NCBI GenBank assembly: GCA_048268845.1
Contig: JBLWUQ010000015.1
Coordinates: 12,929 to 76,928 of the forward strand
DNA length: 64,000 nucleotides
Reading direction: 5' to 3'
From: Muriiphilus sp048268845
GTDB taxonomy: Bacteria; Pseudomonadota; Alphaproteobacteria; Rhodobacterales; Rhodobacteraceae
Shown: positions 17,225 through 26,573 of the stretch, one piece after another
Position numbering within the stretch: the first letter of the stretch is position 1
How the letters are laid out: each line of letters starts with the position of its first letter
Translations under genes and position numbers: made by a program
The notes under the pieces: model-generated
What the model saw: the letters and a program-made list of their open reading frames with translations, nothing else
The model's database searches: none
Told to the model about the DNA's origin: nothing

Positions 17225-17788
17225 GTGGCCAGCGACAAGGACCCGCTTCTGATCAAGCGCTATGCGAGCCGTCGGCTCTACAACACCGAAACATCGGACT
17301 ACGTGACGCTCGACGACATCGCCGGTTTCATCCGCGACGGGCGCGAGGTGCAGATCATCGACCTCAAGTCCGGGGACGACCTGACGCGGCAATACCTGCT
17401 CCAGATCGTCGCCGAACACGAAAGCCGGGGCGAGAACGTGCTGCCGGTGGATCTGCTGACCGATCTGGTGCGCAGCTACAGCACCCAGGCGCAAAGCGTG
17501 GTGCCGCAGTTCCTGGCCGCCAGCTTCGAGATGCTGCGCGACGGTCAGTCGAAACTGATGGAGAACATGGGCACCATCCCGAACCCGATGGCGCAGATGC
17601 CGGGGTTCGACGTGATCCAGGCGCAGCAGCAGGCGTTCCTCAAGGCCATGATGGCAGGTTGGGGGCCGACCGGCGACGACGACGAGCCGGAACCCGCCAA
17701 GCAGCCCGAGACCAAGGCGCGGGGCGAGGATCTGGACGCGATCAAGAAACAGCTCGCCGAACTGCAGAAGAAACTGTCGGGTCTCTGA
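17225..17788 (+). CDS. phaR: polyhydroxyalkanoate synthesis repressor PhaR
   Basis: A 187-residue DNA-binding repressor. The N-terminal domain has LIKRYASRRLYNTETSDYVTLDDIAGFIRDGREVQIID, the PhaR signature that binds both DNA and PHB granules. A second segment (LTRQYLLQIVAEHES) and a C-terminal helical part ending LDAIKKQLAELQKKLSGL follow. Binding to new granules releases it from target promoters. I chose GTG at 17225 (GGAGAACGCAC upstream), because earlier in-frame ATG codons lie in the phaP terminator. CTGCACTG sites just upstream suggest autoregulation. Confidence 0.93.
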   Translation: MASDKDPLLIKRYASRRLYNTETSDYVTLDDIAGFIRDGREVQIIDLKSGDDLTRQYLLQIVAEHESRGENVLPVDLLTDLVRSYSTQAQSVVPQFLAASFEMLRDGQSKLMENMGTIPNPMAQMPGFDVIQAQQQAFLKAMMAGWGPTGDDDEPEPAKQPETKARGEDLDAIKKQLAELQKKLSGL

Positions 17789-17833
17789 CCCGGCGCGGGT
17801 CGCCCCGCGCAGACAAACCGGGAGACCGGCGCA

Positions 17834-18787
17834 ATGGTCGAGACGGCAGGGCGGGTGACGCTGTGGGGGATCGAGGTCTTCCTCGCCATCGCCGAGGAAC
17901 GCTCGATCTCGGTCGCCGCGCGCCGGCTCGGGGCAAGCCCCTCGTCCGTCAGCCAGCAGCTTTCCAACACCGAGGCGGCGCTGTCGGCAACGCTGGTCGA
18001 GCGCGGCGCGCGCCCGCTGGTGCTGACCCCGGCGGGCGAGCTGTTCCGCCGCCGCGCCGAGGCGATCCTGAACGAGGCCGAGCAGGCCCGTGCCGAACTG
18101 GCGATGGCCGATCTGTCGCGCCTGACACGTCTGCGGCTGGGCATCATCGAGGATCTCGACGCCGACGTGACGCCGCGCCTGCTGGCCGATCTGGCGGCAG
18201 AACTGACCGCCACGCGCTTTCTGCTGGAAACCGGGGCGTCGCACCGGCTTTACGACCAGCTTGACGCCCGCGCGCTCGACCTCATCGTTGCCGCCGACAT
18301 GGGGCCGCCGGCGGACTGGATGGAAGCCTATCCGCTGATCGAGGAGCCTTTCGTCGCCGTCGCGCCAAAGGGGGCGGGCGAGGGGCTGGAGGCGCTGCGC
18401 GACATTCCCCTCATCCTCTATACCAAGCGTCACCACATGGGCCGGCAACTGGCCGAACACCTTGCCCGCCAGGAACTGCGGCTGGCACACCGGTTCGAGC
18501 TCGACAGCTACCACGCGATCCTCGCGATGGTGGCGGCGGGGGCGGGCTGGACGATCCTGACGCCGCTGGGCATCGCCCGCGCCCTGCGCTTCATCGACGC
18601 GGTCGAGATCCGGCCCTTGCCCATCGCGCCGCTTTACCGGCGCATCACCCTGTCGGCCCGGCGCGGCGTGCTGGGGGATATCCCCGCCTCGGTCGCGGCG
18701 CGGATGAAGGCGATGCTGGACGAGCTTGTCGTCGCCCCCGGCATCGCGCGCTGTCCCTTCCTCGAGGGCGAATTGCGCATGCTCTGA
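17834..18787 (+). CDS. LysR family transcriptional regulator
   Basis: A 317-residue LysR protein. The N-terminal winged helix (residues 8-66) has EVFLAIAEERSISVAARRLGASPSSVSQQLSNTEAAL, followed by LTPAGELF and a helical linker. The effector domain covers about 95-300. It starts 45 bases after phaR on the same strand, with GGGAG upstream. Target and ligand are unknown; the usual divergent partner gene is absent. It could be cotranscribed with phaR. Confidence 0.85.
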   Translation: MVETAGRVTLWGIEVFLAIAEERSISVAARRLGASPSSVSQQLSNTEAALSATLVERGARPLVLTPAGELFRRRAEAILNEAEQARAELAMADLSRLTRLRLGIIEDLDADVTPRLLADLAAELTATRFLLETGASHRLYDQLDARALDLIVAADMGPPADWMEAYPLIEEPFVAVAPKGAGEGLEALRDIPLILYTKRHHMGRQLAEHLARQELRLAHRFELDSYHAILAMVAAGAGWTILTPLGIARALRFIDAVEIRPLPIAPLYRRITLSARRGVLGDIPASVAARMKAMLDELVVAPGIARCPFLEGELRML

Positions 18788-18800
18788 CCGGGCCTCGGCG

Positions 18801-19439
18801 TCAGAGCGCCATGACCCCGGTCAGGATCAGCGCCTGCGCGGCGATGTAGAGCCCCCAGATCAGCCAGCTTGTGCGCCCGACCAGCGGGTTGTCCTCGCCC
18901 ATGCGGAAAAGCTGCATCGCGATAAGCACATCCGAGGCCACGAACAGCGTCATGCCAAGTGTCACCTGCCCGATCGGCAGCGTCAGCGCGGCCAGCCCCA
19001 TCAGGGTGATGGCCATGGCATAGACCCGGATCGGCCAGCGCAGCCCGTTGGTGTGCGGCGCCAGCCAGATCTCGGTCGATCCGGTCACGCCGATGAGAAA
19101 CAGCGCCAGCACCGGGGCCAAGAGGAACGCATCCCAGAGCGGCCGCCCGGACAGGTCGAGAAACGCGATCGCATAGGCCACATGCACCAGCGCGAAGGCG
19201 CCCAACCCGGACAGGAAGGCGAAATCTCCGCGCCGCGACAGCGCGAAATCGCCCAGCGCCGACAGGACCAGACCGGCCACCAGCCAGAGCGATGCACCGC
19301 TGCCCCAGGCGGCAGCCGCGAAGGCCAGAAGCGGCACCGACTTGACCACCGAGCGCGGCCAGGACTTCGGCCCGTCCGACATCGGGAAATAGACCACGGC
19401 CACGGCCAGACCGATCCAGAACGCCACAGCAGGGGTCAT
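18801..19439 (-). CDS. lysoplasmalogenase family (YhhN/TMEM86-like) membrane protein
   Basis: A 212-residue protein with about eight hydrophobic helices. Family features are SVVKSVPLLAFA near residue 30, GLVLSALGDFALSRRGDFAFLSGLGAFALVHVAYAIAF, and TLFVASDVLIAMQLF near 165. These carry the conserved acidic residues of YhhN/TMEM86 proteins, which hydrolyse the vinyl-ether bond of lysoplasmalogens in animals. The bacterial substrate is uncertain. It ends 13 bases from the end of the convergent LysR gene. Confidence 0.8.
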   Translation of the reverse strand: MTPAVAFWIGLAVAVVYFPMSDGPKSWPRSVVKSVPLLAFAAAAWGSGASLWLVAGLVLSALGDFALSRRGDFAFLSGLGAFALVHVAYAIAFLDLSGRPLWDAFLLAPVLALFLIGVTGSTEIWLAPHTNGLRWPIRVYAMAITLMGLAALTLPIGQVTLGMTLFVASDVLIAMQLFRMGEDNPLVGRTSWLIWGLYIAAQALILTGVMAL

Positions 19440-19629
19440 CGCGCCTCCTTCGCCTGCGGCACAGGGTGATCGGCCGCCTGCCGCCAGTTATGCAATCAAT
19501 TTCAATTCATTGGCAACGATGTTGGTGGGCGCGGGGGCCTGACATTGCCGCGCGACGGAGGCGTGACGGCTTGATGCCGGGGCCTCGGCCTGCCAGAGTC
19601 CGCAGAGAACCACATGAAGGGAGTCGTCC

Positions 19630-20670
19630 GTGCATCCGGTCCGTGCCTTCGCGATCGCCTCGCTTGCCCCGGTCGGGCTGATCGGCGCCGCAGCCCTTCT
19701 GGGCGGTGTCTGGATCTGGGCGGCACTGGTCTACATGACGCTGTTCGCCTTCACGATGGACCAGCTCATCGCGCGGATTGACCCGCCCGCCGATCCGCTG
19801 CGTGAGCTTCCGGCGGCGGACGGGCTGTCGGCGGTTCTGGCGATCAGCCATTTCGTCCTGCTGGCGCTGGTCATCCGGGCGCTGGCCGCGGGCGGGCAGG
19901 GCGTGGCCGGGTGGATCGCGCTCTACGTCGCGGCGGGGCTGTTCTTCGGGCAGGTGTCCAATTCGAACGCGCATGAGCTGATCCACCGGGGCAATCGGTT
20001 CCTGTTCGACCTCGGCAAGTGGGTCTATATCTCGCTGCTGTTCGGCCACCACACCTCGGCGCACAACAAGGTGCACCACCGCTTCGCCGCCTCCGACGAG
20101 GACCCCAACACCGCCCGCCCCGGCGAGAGCTTCTATCGCTTCGCCCCGCGCGCCTGGGTCGGCAGTTTCGTCAAGGGCTACCGGATGGAACAGGCCGACA
20201 TTGCCCGGCGCGGGCGCGGCGGCATGAACCCGTACTGGCTCTATGTCGGCGGCGGGGTCGCGGTGCTGCTGGCCTCGGGGCTGGCGTTCGGCTGGGCCGG
20301 TGTCGGGGTGCATCTGATGCTGGCCGCCTATGCCCAGACCCAGCTCTTGCTGTCGGATTACGTGCAGCATTACGGGCTGCGCCGGGCGAAACTGGCCAAT
20401 GGCAAGCTCGAGCCGATCGGCCCGGCGCATAGCTGGAACGCGCGCCACTGGTTCACCTCGCACATGATGCTGAACGCGCCGCGCCATTCCGACCACCACG
20501 CGCATCCCGCGCGCCCCTATCCGCAGCTTGAACTGCACCCGCAGGGCGTCGCGCCGATCCTGCCGTCGTCGCTGCCGGTGATGGCGGCGCTGGCGCTGTT
20601 TCCCGGTCCGTGGCGGCGGGTGATGGGCCGGGCGCTGGCGCGCTGGACCGCATCGCAGGTCACGGCATGA
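19630..20670 (+). CDS. alkane 1-monooxygenase (AlkB-like membrane diiron hydroxylase)
   Basis: A 346-residue integral-membrane diiron protein. The histidine boxes are HELIHR (residues 115-120), HHxxxHNKVHH (140-150), and HSDHHAH (286-292). YVQHYGLRR near 245-253 corresponds to the AlkB box usually read as NYxEHYGL. Several N-terminal helices precede box 1. AlkB enzymes hydroxylate medium-chain alkanes or fatty-acid-like substrates with rubredoxin as electron donor; no rubredoxin gene is next to it. The start is GTG with GGGAG upstream. The stop overlaps the next ATG by four bases. Confidence 0.88.
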   Translation: MHPVRAFAIASLAPVGLIGAAALLGGVWIWAALVYMTLFAFTMDQLIARIDPPADPLRELPAADGLSAVLAISHFVLLALVIRALAAGGQGVAGWIALYVAAGLFFGQVSNSNAHELIHRGNRFLFDLGKWVYISLLFGHHTSAHNKVHHRFAASDEDPNTARPGESFYRFAPRAWVGSFVKGYRMEQADIARRGRGGMNPYWLYVGGGVAVLLASGLAFGWAGVGVHLMLAAYAQTQLLLSDYVQHYGLRRAKLANGKLEPIGPAHSWNARHWFTSHMMLNAPRHSDHHAHPARPYPQLELHPQGVAPILPSSLPVMAALALFPGPWRRVMGRALARWTASQVTA

Positions 20671-21059
20671 AGGCGCTGGCACTCGCACTGGCCTTGCTTG
20701 CCGCTCCGGTCACGGCGCAGGACGCGATGACCGGAGACGAATTCGAGGCCTATACAGCGGGCAAGACGCTGCTGTTCGGGCTGCTGGGCGAGGTCTATGG
20801 CGGCGAGGATTACCTGCCCGACCGCCGCGTGCGCTGGTCGTTCCTCGATGGCCGTTGTCAGGACGGGGTCTGGTACGAGGAGGCGGGCGAGATCTGTTTC
20901 GTCTACGACGACCACCCCGAGCCGATCTGCTGGCTGTTCTACGAGACGCCATCGGGGCTGGTGGCGGAACTTGCCGGAGGCGAGACGTTGCAGCCGCTCT
21001 ATGAAACCGGCGAGGCGGAGGAGCCCTTGTTCTGCCTCGGCCCCGAAGTCGGGGTCTGA
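20667..21059 (+). CDS. small secreted hypothetical protein, coupled to AlkB-like gene
   Basis: A 130-residue protein with a clear signal peptide (MKALALALALLAAPVTAQ, cleavage near residue 18). The mature part is acidic and aromatic (DYLPDRRVRWSFLDGRCQDGVWYEE) with four cysteines (RCQD, EICFVYDD, EPICWLFYE, LFCLG), so disulfides in the periplasm are likely. I do not recognise a named family. The ATG lies inside the stop of the AlkB-like gene (ATGA), so the two are cotranslated, which hints at a functional link. Confidence 0.75.
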   Translation: MKALALALALLAAPVTAQDAMTGDEFEAYTAGKTLLFGLLGEVYGGEDYLPDRRVRWSFLDGRCQDGVWYEEAGEICFVYDDHPEPICWLFYETPSGLVAELAGGETLQPLYETGEAEEPLFCLGPEVGV

Positions 21060-21069
21060 CGCGCGGCGT

Positions 21070-22626
21070 TCAGAACAGCGATCCCTGATCGGTGGGCGGA
21101 GGCTTCGGCTTGGACTTTTTCGATGTTGAGGGCGTCGTTTCGCCGCCAACCTCGAGTTTTCCATCCATGAATTCGATCTCGAGCCGCTCTGCCGCCTGGG
21201 CCGCCAGCGTCGTCGTCACCACCGCGCCATCGCCGCGCACCACGGCATAGCCGCGCTTCAGCGTTTCGCGGTAGCCCAGCGTCTGGCGCATCCGTTCCAG
21301 CCCGTCGAGCCGTTTGCGCAGGGCTTCGGTCTGGCCCGCGCCGATCCGCGACAGCCTCGCGCCAAGCTGGGCCAACTCGCGCGCCTTGCGCTCGCGCGCC
21401 TCGGCAATCCGCGCCGGGTCGAGCCGCGCCGCGATCCGGTCAAGCTCGCGCCGCTGCGCGCTGGTCGCGCGTTCCAGCGCCGGGCCAAGCCGCGCGGCGG
21501 CGGCGTCAAGCCGGTCCTGCCGCCGTTCGATTCGTCCGGTCAAGAGGCTGGGGCGCAGCCCTGCCGCCGCCCGGCTCAGCCGCACATGGCCGTGCTGGGT
21601 GGTCGCGCGAAGGGCCGCAGGCAGCCGGTCGCCGGCGCGGTCGAGGCGTTGGCGCGGCCCTTCCAGCAGGCTGTCGGGCCGGGGCAGGGCGCGCGACAGG
21701 TCGCGCAGCCGCTGGCCGCGCCGCCCGATCGCCTGGGTCAGCGCATGTGTCATCCGCGCGTCCTGCTCGGCCGCCCAGGCCAGAAGGTCGCGGCGCACCG
21801 GCACCGCCATTTCCGCCGCCGCCGTCGGGGTCGGCGCGCGCCGGTCGGCGGCGTGGTCGATCAGCGTCGTGTCGGTCTCATGCCCCACCGCCGAAATCAG
21901 CGGGATCTGCGAGGCCGCGGCGGCGCGCACCACGATTTCCTCGTTGAAGCCCCACAGATCCTCGATCGAGCCGCCGCCGCGCGCGACGATCAGGAGGTCG
22001 GGCCGGGGCAGCGCGCCGCCGGGGGTCATCCGGTTGAAGCCCTCGATGGCGCGGGCAACCTCGGGCGCGCATTTCTCGCCCTGCACGGCGACCGGCCAGA
22101 TCAGCACCTTGCGCGGAAAACGGTCGCGCAGCCGGTGCAGGATGTCACGGATCACCGCGCCCGAGGGCGAGGTCACGACGCCGATCACCTCGGGCAGGAA
22201 CGGGAGCGGACGCTTGCGTTCGGGCGCGAACAGTCCTTCGGCGGCAAGCTGCGCCTTGCGCTTTTCCAGCATCGCCATCAGCGCACCGGCCCCGGCCGGC
22301 GCGATGTTCTCGATCACGATCTGGTATTTCGACTGGCCCGGAAAGGTCGTGAGCCGCCCGGTCGCGATGACCTCCATGCCCTCCTCGGGCTGGGTGGCAA
22401 GGCGGGACGCGACGCCCTTCCAGATCACGCCCGACAGCACGGCGCGGTCGTCCTTGAGGTCGAGATAGACATGGCCCGAGCGCGGCTGGCTGACGCGGCC
22501 GACCTCGCCGCGCACCCGGACGTGGGAAAACTCGCCCTCGATCACGTGTTTTATCACGCCGGAAAGCTCCGAGACGGAAAACTCGGGCGCGTTCTGGCCG
22601 GGGGTGGGGTCGTCGATCAGGTCCAT
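21070..22626 (-). CDS. xseA: exodeoxyribonuclease VII large subunit
   Basis: A 518-residue XseA. The N-terminal OB fold has EFSVSELSGVIKHVIEGEFSHVRVRGEVGRVSQPRSGHVYLDLKD. The catalytic region includes GVVTSPSGAVIRDILHRLRDRFP and the long helical domain begins around residue 270 (DLLIVARGGGSIEDLWGFNEE just before it). A Pro/Lys-rich C-terminal tail ends SKPKPPPTDQGSLF. With XseB it degrades single-stranded DNA from both ends; xseB is not in this window. The start was chosen at MDLIDDPTPGQN, ten codons after a possible upstream ATG, to match the family. Confidence 0.95.
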   Translation of the reverse strand: MDLIDDPTPGQNAPEFSVSELSGVIKHVIEGEFSHVRVRGEVGRVSQPRSGHVYLDLKDDRAVLSGVIWKGVASRLATQPEEGMEVIATGRLTTFPGQSKYQIVIENIAPAGAGALMAMLEKRKAQLAAEGLFAPERKRPLPFLPEVIGVVTSPSGAVIRDILHRLRDRFPRKVLIWPVAVQGEKCAPEVARAIEGFNRMTPGGALPRPDLLIVARGGGSIEDLWGFNEEIVVRAAAASQIPLISAVGHETDTTLIDHAADRRAPTPTAAAEMAVPVRRDLLAWAAEQDARMTHALTQAIGRRGQRLRDLSRALPRPDSLLEGPRQRLDRAGDRLPAALRATTQHGHVRLSRAAAGLRPSLLTGRIERRQDRLDAAAARLGPALERATSAQRRELDRIAARLDPARIAEARERKARELAQLGARLSRIGAGQTEALRKRLDGLERMRQTLGYRETLKRGYAVVRGDGAVVTTTLAAQAAERLEIEFMDGKLEVGGETTPSTSKKSKPKPPPTDQGSLF

Positions 22627-22669
22627 GCGGCCGAGACTAGCGCGCCATCCCGGCATCGGCCAGCCGGTT

Positions 22670-23320
22670 TCAGCCGCGATTCATGGCGGCGAGGAAATGG
22701 GTCAGGTCGTCCGTCACCGCCGCGCCGATGTCCGAGCGGCGGCGGCGCGCGTGATACATGCCCCAGAGGTCGATGCCGTAGATCGCAAGGCTGCACCCGA
22801 CGCCGATGGCCAGCGCCGCCGGCGCGACGGCCTGCCAGGCGACAAGCGCGCTTGCGCCAAGCACGAAGCCATGCAGCGCCAGCCAGCGCGGCAGGCGCGG
22901 CTTGATCCGGCTGGGCCAGATATCGGCGGGCGGGCGTTCGCCGAACTCGCGCCGGTAGGCGGCGCGGGTGGCGCGGTAGGCGGTGGCGGAGCCGAGATTG
23001 CGCGCCGCATCGCCAAGCGGCGCCGCCGCCCCGAGCACCTCCGCGCAGAACGCCGCGTAGTCCGGCGACTGCCGGTGCAATTGCCACGCCATGTGCAGGG
23101 CCACCGATGGGACCGACGCGGTTTCGTCCAATGCATCGAGATAGAGGAAGCGACGGTATTCGCTCACGAGGTCGCGCGCCTCGCTCAGCGGCATGTCCCG
23201 CACCTTGGCGAGGGTTTCGGCGAAATCCAGCCCGTCACGCGTCACCGGCAGGGGCGCGGTGCGCACCCTGAGCCAGAGATCGGGGTTCGAGAACCCGGAT
23301 TGTGCGGCGGCGCCGGTCAT
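22670..23320 (-). CDS. conserved hypothetical protein with C-terminal membrane segment
   Basis: A 216-residue protein. The first 130 residues are soluble and helical (LDFAETLAKVRDMPLSEARDLVSEYRRFLYLD, VALHMAWQLHRQSPDYAAFCAEVLG). The second half has one or two hydrophobic segments (WLALHGFVLGASALVAW, LAIGVGCSLAIYGIDLWGMYHA). The N-terminal part faintly resembles the glycine-rich-domain/GRDP-type fold, but I am not sure. The start at 23320 has AAGAGG upstream; another in-frame start lies nine codons earlier. It reads toward xseA, 43 bases away. Confidence 0.65.
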   Translation of the reverse strand: MTGAAAQSGFSNPDLWLRVRTAPLPVTRDGLDFAETLAKVRDMPLSEARDLVSEYRRFLYLDALDETASVPSVALHMAWQLHRQSPDYAAFCAEVLGAAAPLGDAARNLGSATAYRATRAAYRREFGERPPADIWPSRIKPRLPRWLALHGFVLGASALVAWQAVAPAALAIGVGCSLAIYGIDLWGMYHARRRRSDIGAAVTDDLTHFLAAMNRG

Positions 23321-23394
23321 GGGTGCCTCTTGCCTGAGCGGGGACATGGACTTAGACCCTGCCAGATAAATCTGGCGAAATGAGGGCGGCGGCG

Positions 23395-24660
23395 ATGAAC
23401 ATTCTGATCCTCGGAGGCGGCGGGCGCGAACACGCGCTGGCCTGGGCGGTCAAGCAGAATCCGAAATGCGACCGGCTGATCGTCGCCCCCGGAAATGCCG
23501 GTATCGCCGAGATCGCCGAGTGCGCGCGGATCGACATCGAGGACGGCGACCTGATCGCGAACTTCGCCGAAGAAAACACCATCGACCTCGTGATCATCGG
23601 CCCGGAAGCACCGCTCGCCGCCGGTGTTGCCGACCGGCTTGAAAATGCCGGCGTTGCAGTTTTCGGACCTTCCGCCGCCGCTGCCCGGCTTGAATCGTCC
23701 AAAAGTTTCACAAAAGAGATCTGCGACGCGGCAGGCGCCCCGACCGCCGCCTATGCCCGCTTCACCGAGGCCGAGCCCGCCCGCGCCTATGTTCGCGCGC
23801 ATGGCGCGCCCATCGTGGTCAAGGCCGACGGGCTGGCCGCGGGCAAGGGCGTGATCGTGGCGATGGACGAGGCCACGGCGCTCGCCGCCATCGATGACAT
23901 GTTCGGGGGCGCGTTCGGCGAGGCCGGGTCCGAAGTGGTGATCGAGGAATTCATGACCGGCGAGGAGGCGTCGTTCTTCGTGCTCTGCGACGGCGAGACG
24001 CTTTTGCCGATCGGAACGGCGCAGGACCACAAGCGAGTCGGCGAGGGTGATTCCGGCCCCAATACCGGCGGCATGGGTGCCTATTCGCCCGCGCCGGTCC
24101 TGACCGAGGCCATCGCGCAGAAGGCGATGGACGAGATCATCCGCCCGATGATGCGGGTCATGGCCGAGCGGGGGATGCCCTATCGCGGCGTGCTCTATGC
24201 CGGGCTGATGATCGAGGACGGCCAGCCGCGTCTGGTGGAATACAACGTCCGCTTCGGCGACCCGGAATGTCAGGTCTTGATGATGCGGCTGGGTGCGCAG
24301 GCGCTCGACCTGATGCTGGCCACCGCCGAGGGGCGGCTGGCGGGGGCCAAGGTGAACTGGGCCGACGACCATGCGATCACCGTGGTGATGGCGGCGAACG
24401 GCTATCCGGGGCCCTACGAGAAAGGGTCGGTGATCGGCGGGCTCGAGGCGCTGCCGCAAGACAGCCGCCACATGGTCTTTCACGCCGGCACCGCCGAGGT
24501 CGACGGCAAACTGATCGCCACCGGCGGGCGGGTGCTGAGCGTCACCGCACGTGGCGACAGCCTGCGCGAGGCGCGCGACGCGGCCTATGCGATGGTCGAG
24601 GCGATCGACTGGCCGGGCGGCTTCAACCGTTCCGACATCGGCTGGCGGGCGCTGGGGTGA
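23395..24660 (+). CDS. purD: phosphoribosylamine--glycine ligase (GARS)
   Basis: A 421-residue ATP-grasp enzyme that makes glycinamide ribonucleotide in purine synthesis. It starts MNILILGGGGREHALAWA. It has IGPEAPLAAGVADRL, IVVKADGLAAGKGVIVA, DHKRVGEGDSGPNTGGMGAYSP, and VEYNVRFGDPECQ (metal ligands). All family segments are present at normal length. The start follows the family N-terminus; an in-frame ATG five codons upstream is less likely. The stop overlaps the GTG of the next gene (GTGA). Confidence 0.96.
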   Translation: MNILILGGGGREHALAWAVKQNPKCDRLIVAPGNAGIAEIAECARIDIEDGDLIANFAEENTIDLVIIGPEAPLAAGVADRLENAGVAVFGPSAAAARLESSKSFTKEICDAAGAPTAAYARFTEAEPARAYVRAHGAPIVVKADGLAAGKGVIVAMDEATALAAIDDMFGGAFGEAGSEVVIEEFMTGEEASFFVLCDGETLLPIGTAQDHKRVGEGDSGPNTGGMGAYSPAPVLTEAIAQKAMDEIIRPMMRVMAERGMPYRGVLYAGLMIEDGQPRLVEYNVRFGDPECQVLMMRLGAQALDLMLATAEGRLAGAKVNWADDHAITVVMAANGYPGPYEKGSVIGGLEALPQDSRHMVFHAGTAEVDGKLIATGGRVLSVTARGDSLREARDAAYAMVEAIDWPGGFNRSDIGWRALG

Positions 24661-25247
24661 GTGGCGCGCGGAGCTATGCGTTCAAGCCGGCGCTGTTGCG
24701 CGGCAGGCGGACCTATGGCCTCGACGGCACGCTGCTGACGCTTCACGACGACACCCGGCTGGACCTCGCCGCGATCACCGGCGCGGGGTTCGTCAACCAC
24801 GCGCTCAGCCGCAACCGGATCATGCGGCTCGATCTCTGGATCGACGGCGCGAAACACGGCATCGGCTACAACACCGCCGAAACGGCATGGCGGACCGACC
24901 CTGACGCACGCGAATTTCTCAGGCTGGTGCGCGACGTGCTGCGGGTGCTGGCCGAGGTGCGGCCCGATCTTGCGGTCACGCTGGGCGAGACCGGCAAGGG
25001 GCGGTTCGCGATGTTCCTGGCCGGGGTGGTGGCAGCGGTGTTCGGGGTCGCCCTGTTCGTCGCGGCGCTGGCCACCGGGATTTCGACCGACAGGATGGCC
25101 GCGGGCGCGATTCCCATGCTCCTCTTGCTGGCGATGGGCGCGGTGATCATCCGGGCCTACTGGCCGTGGCGTGCGCCCCGGACCGGCAAGGCCGGCGCCG
25201 TTGCCGATGTGGTCGATCAGGCGATCGCGGGGCTTGGCGCCGCCTGA
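24657..25247 (+). CDS. hypothetical protein with PH-like N-terminus and two membrane helices
   Basis: A 196-residue protein starting with GTG that overlaps the purD stop by four bases. Residues 1-80 look like a soluble beta domain (YGLDGTLLTLHDDTRLDLAAITGAGFVNHALSRNRIMRLDLWID). Two hydrophobic helices lie at about 122-145 and 150-170. A short tail follows. I do not recognise a named family. It is probably cotranscribed with purD. It ends six bases before the end of the convergent folE2. Confidence 0.7.
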   Translation: MSGARSYAFKPALLRGRRTYGLDGTLLTLHDDTRLDLAAITGAGFVNHALSRNRIMRLDLWIDGAKHGIGYNTAETAWRTDPDAREFLRLVRDVLRVLAEVRPDLAVTLGETGKGRFAMFLAGVVAAVFGVALFVAALATGISTDRMAAGAIPMLLLLAMGAVIIRAYWPWRAPRTGKAGAVADVVDQAIAGLGAA

Positions 25248-25253
25248 CGCGGC

Positions 25254-26360
25254 TCAGCCGGTGTGGATCAGCGTCGACAGCAGGCGCGGATCGAGGCTTT
25301 GGGCCTTGAACGTCTCGCCCTCGGTCAGGATCGACACCGCGTCGTGGCTGTGCAGGCTTTCCTGATGGCTGGCCACGACCCGGAAATCGCCGATCCGCTC
25401 GTCACCCTTGAGATGCTCGCAAAACAGCCGCGCCGCGTCCTCGACAAAGATCGGGTTGGCCGCGTTCAGCTCGGCGAAGGCCTGTTCGTCCTCGCGTTTC
25501 ACCATCACCTGCGTCTCGGTCGGAACCGCGTCGCGGCAGAGGTCGATCAGGTCCTCGAACCACAGGCAGGAGCGGTCGCACATCACCTCGACCGAGATCC
25601 GCGCGACCGAGCGCTGGCTGTGCGGCGTGGCCAACTGGCCGCGCACCTGGCGTGCATGTTCGGCCAGTTCCAGCGAGCACGGGCAGGTCGAGCTGTAGAC
25701 ATAATCGAGGTGGATGAACTTGCGCCTTGTGCCGCCCTGTTCGACCAGCTCGAGCGCAATGTTGTAATACTGATAGCCTTCAAGGCCGGACCGCAGGGAT
25801 TGCACCTTCATCGGGAAGGAAAAAGACATCTCGATGCGCGCATCGAGGCTGTCGAGGTCGGTCTTGTAATCGTCCAGCGCGGCCTCGATCACGTCGAAGG
25901 AAAACACCTTTTCGGCGTGGGTGTAGAAGCTGCGCATGATCCGCGACATGTTGATGCCCTTCTTCTCGGCCTCGAGGCTGACCGTGCCGGTCACCGAGGT
26001 TTCGAGCGTCAGGTCGCCGTTGTCGCGGGTGTGGTAGCGGATCGGCAGGCGGAAGTTCGAGATGCCGACATGCTGGATCAACTGGCGCGCGCCCTGGATC
26101 AGGCTGGCGGGGCCGTTCTGAAGATCGGGCATCGTCGCCTTGTAGGCGGCATCGGGCACGAAATCCGCCGGATACGACCGGTTGAGATCGGGGTAATTCG
26201 CCACCTCGCGGGTCGGCAACAGCCGCGCGATGGCAGGATCGAGCCGCGCGATCTCGACCGGATCGGCGCTGCCGGCCCAGGCGCGCAGCGTGTCGAGCGC
26301 ACGACGCGCCTCGTCCTCGTCGGGCAGGATGGCGGTCAGTAGCGGGCTCACATGGTTCAT
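25254..26360 (-). CDS. folE2: GTP cyclohydrolase FolE2 (type IB)
   Basis: A 368-residue FolE2. It has ARLLPTREVANYPDLNRSYPADFVPDAAYK near the N-terminus, VGISNFRLPIRYHTRDNGDLTLETSVTGTVSLEAEKKGINMSRIMRSF, VYSSTCPCSLELAEHA with the metal-binding Cys, and HSQRSVARISVEV. The enzyme converts GTP to 7,8-dihydroneopterin triphosphate for folate or queuosine synthesis and works with metals other than zinc. In many bacteria folE2 is Zur-controlled; I looked for a Zur-type palindrome in 26361-26573 and saw none. The start is at MNHVSPLL, with AAAGG upstream. Confidence 0.95.
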   Translation of the reverse strand: MNHVSPLLTAILPDEDEARRALDTLRAWAGSADPVEIARLDPAIARLLPTREVANYPDLNRSYPADFVPDAAYKATMPDLQNGPASLIQGARQLIQHVGISNFRLPIRYHTRDNGDLTLETSVTGTVSLEAEKKGINMSRIMRSFYTHAEKVFSFDVIEAALDDYKTDLDSLDARIEMSFSFPMKVQSLRSGLEGYQYYNIALELVEQGGTRRKFIHLDYVYSSTCPCSLELAEHARQVRGQLATPHSQRSVARISVEVMCDRSCLWFEDLIDLCRDAVPTETQVMVKREDEQAFAELNAANPIFVEDAARLFCEHLKGDERIGDFRVVASHQESLHSHDAVSILTEGETFKAQSLDPRLLSTLIHTG

Positions 26361-26573
26361 GGCGGGGCCTTTCGATCCTGTCAGAGGCTCGAATATAAAG
26401 CCTCGCGTGATGATTACCAAGAAATACGCTCGGGCATTGGATGCGGATCACTGGGGAAAGGTTCCCCGATGCACGCGGCGCGGCGCGAAAGACCATGCGG
26501 ATTGGCACTTTCGCGTGGGTAGCGCGCCCCTGATATCACGCAGATGTGTGCGGCGGCGGGCCGCCGACCGGCC

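Noticed and set aside
26361..26573. Possible Zur box before folE2
   Set aside because: No AT-rich palindrome of the expected type is visible; only a short GGGGAA/TTCCCC hairpin without a T-tract.
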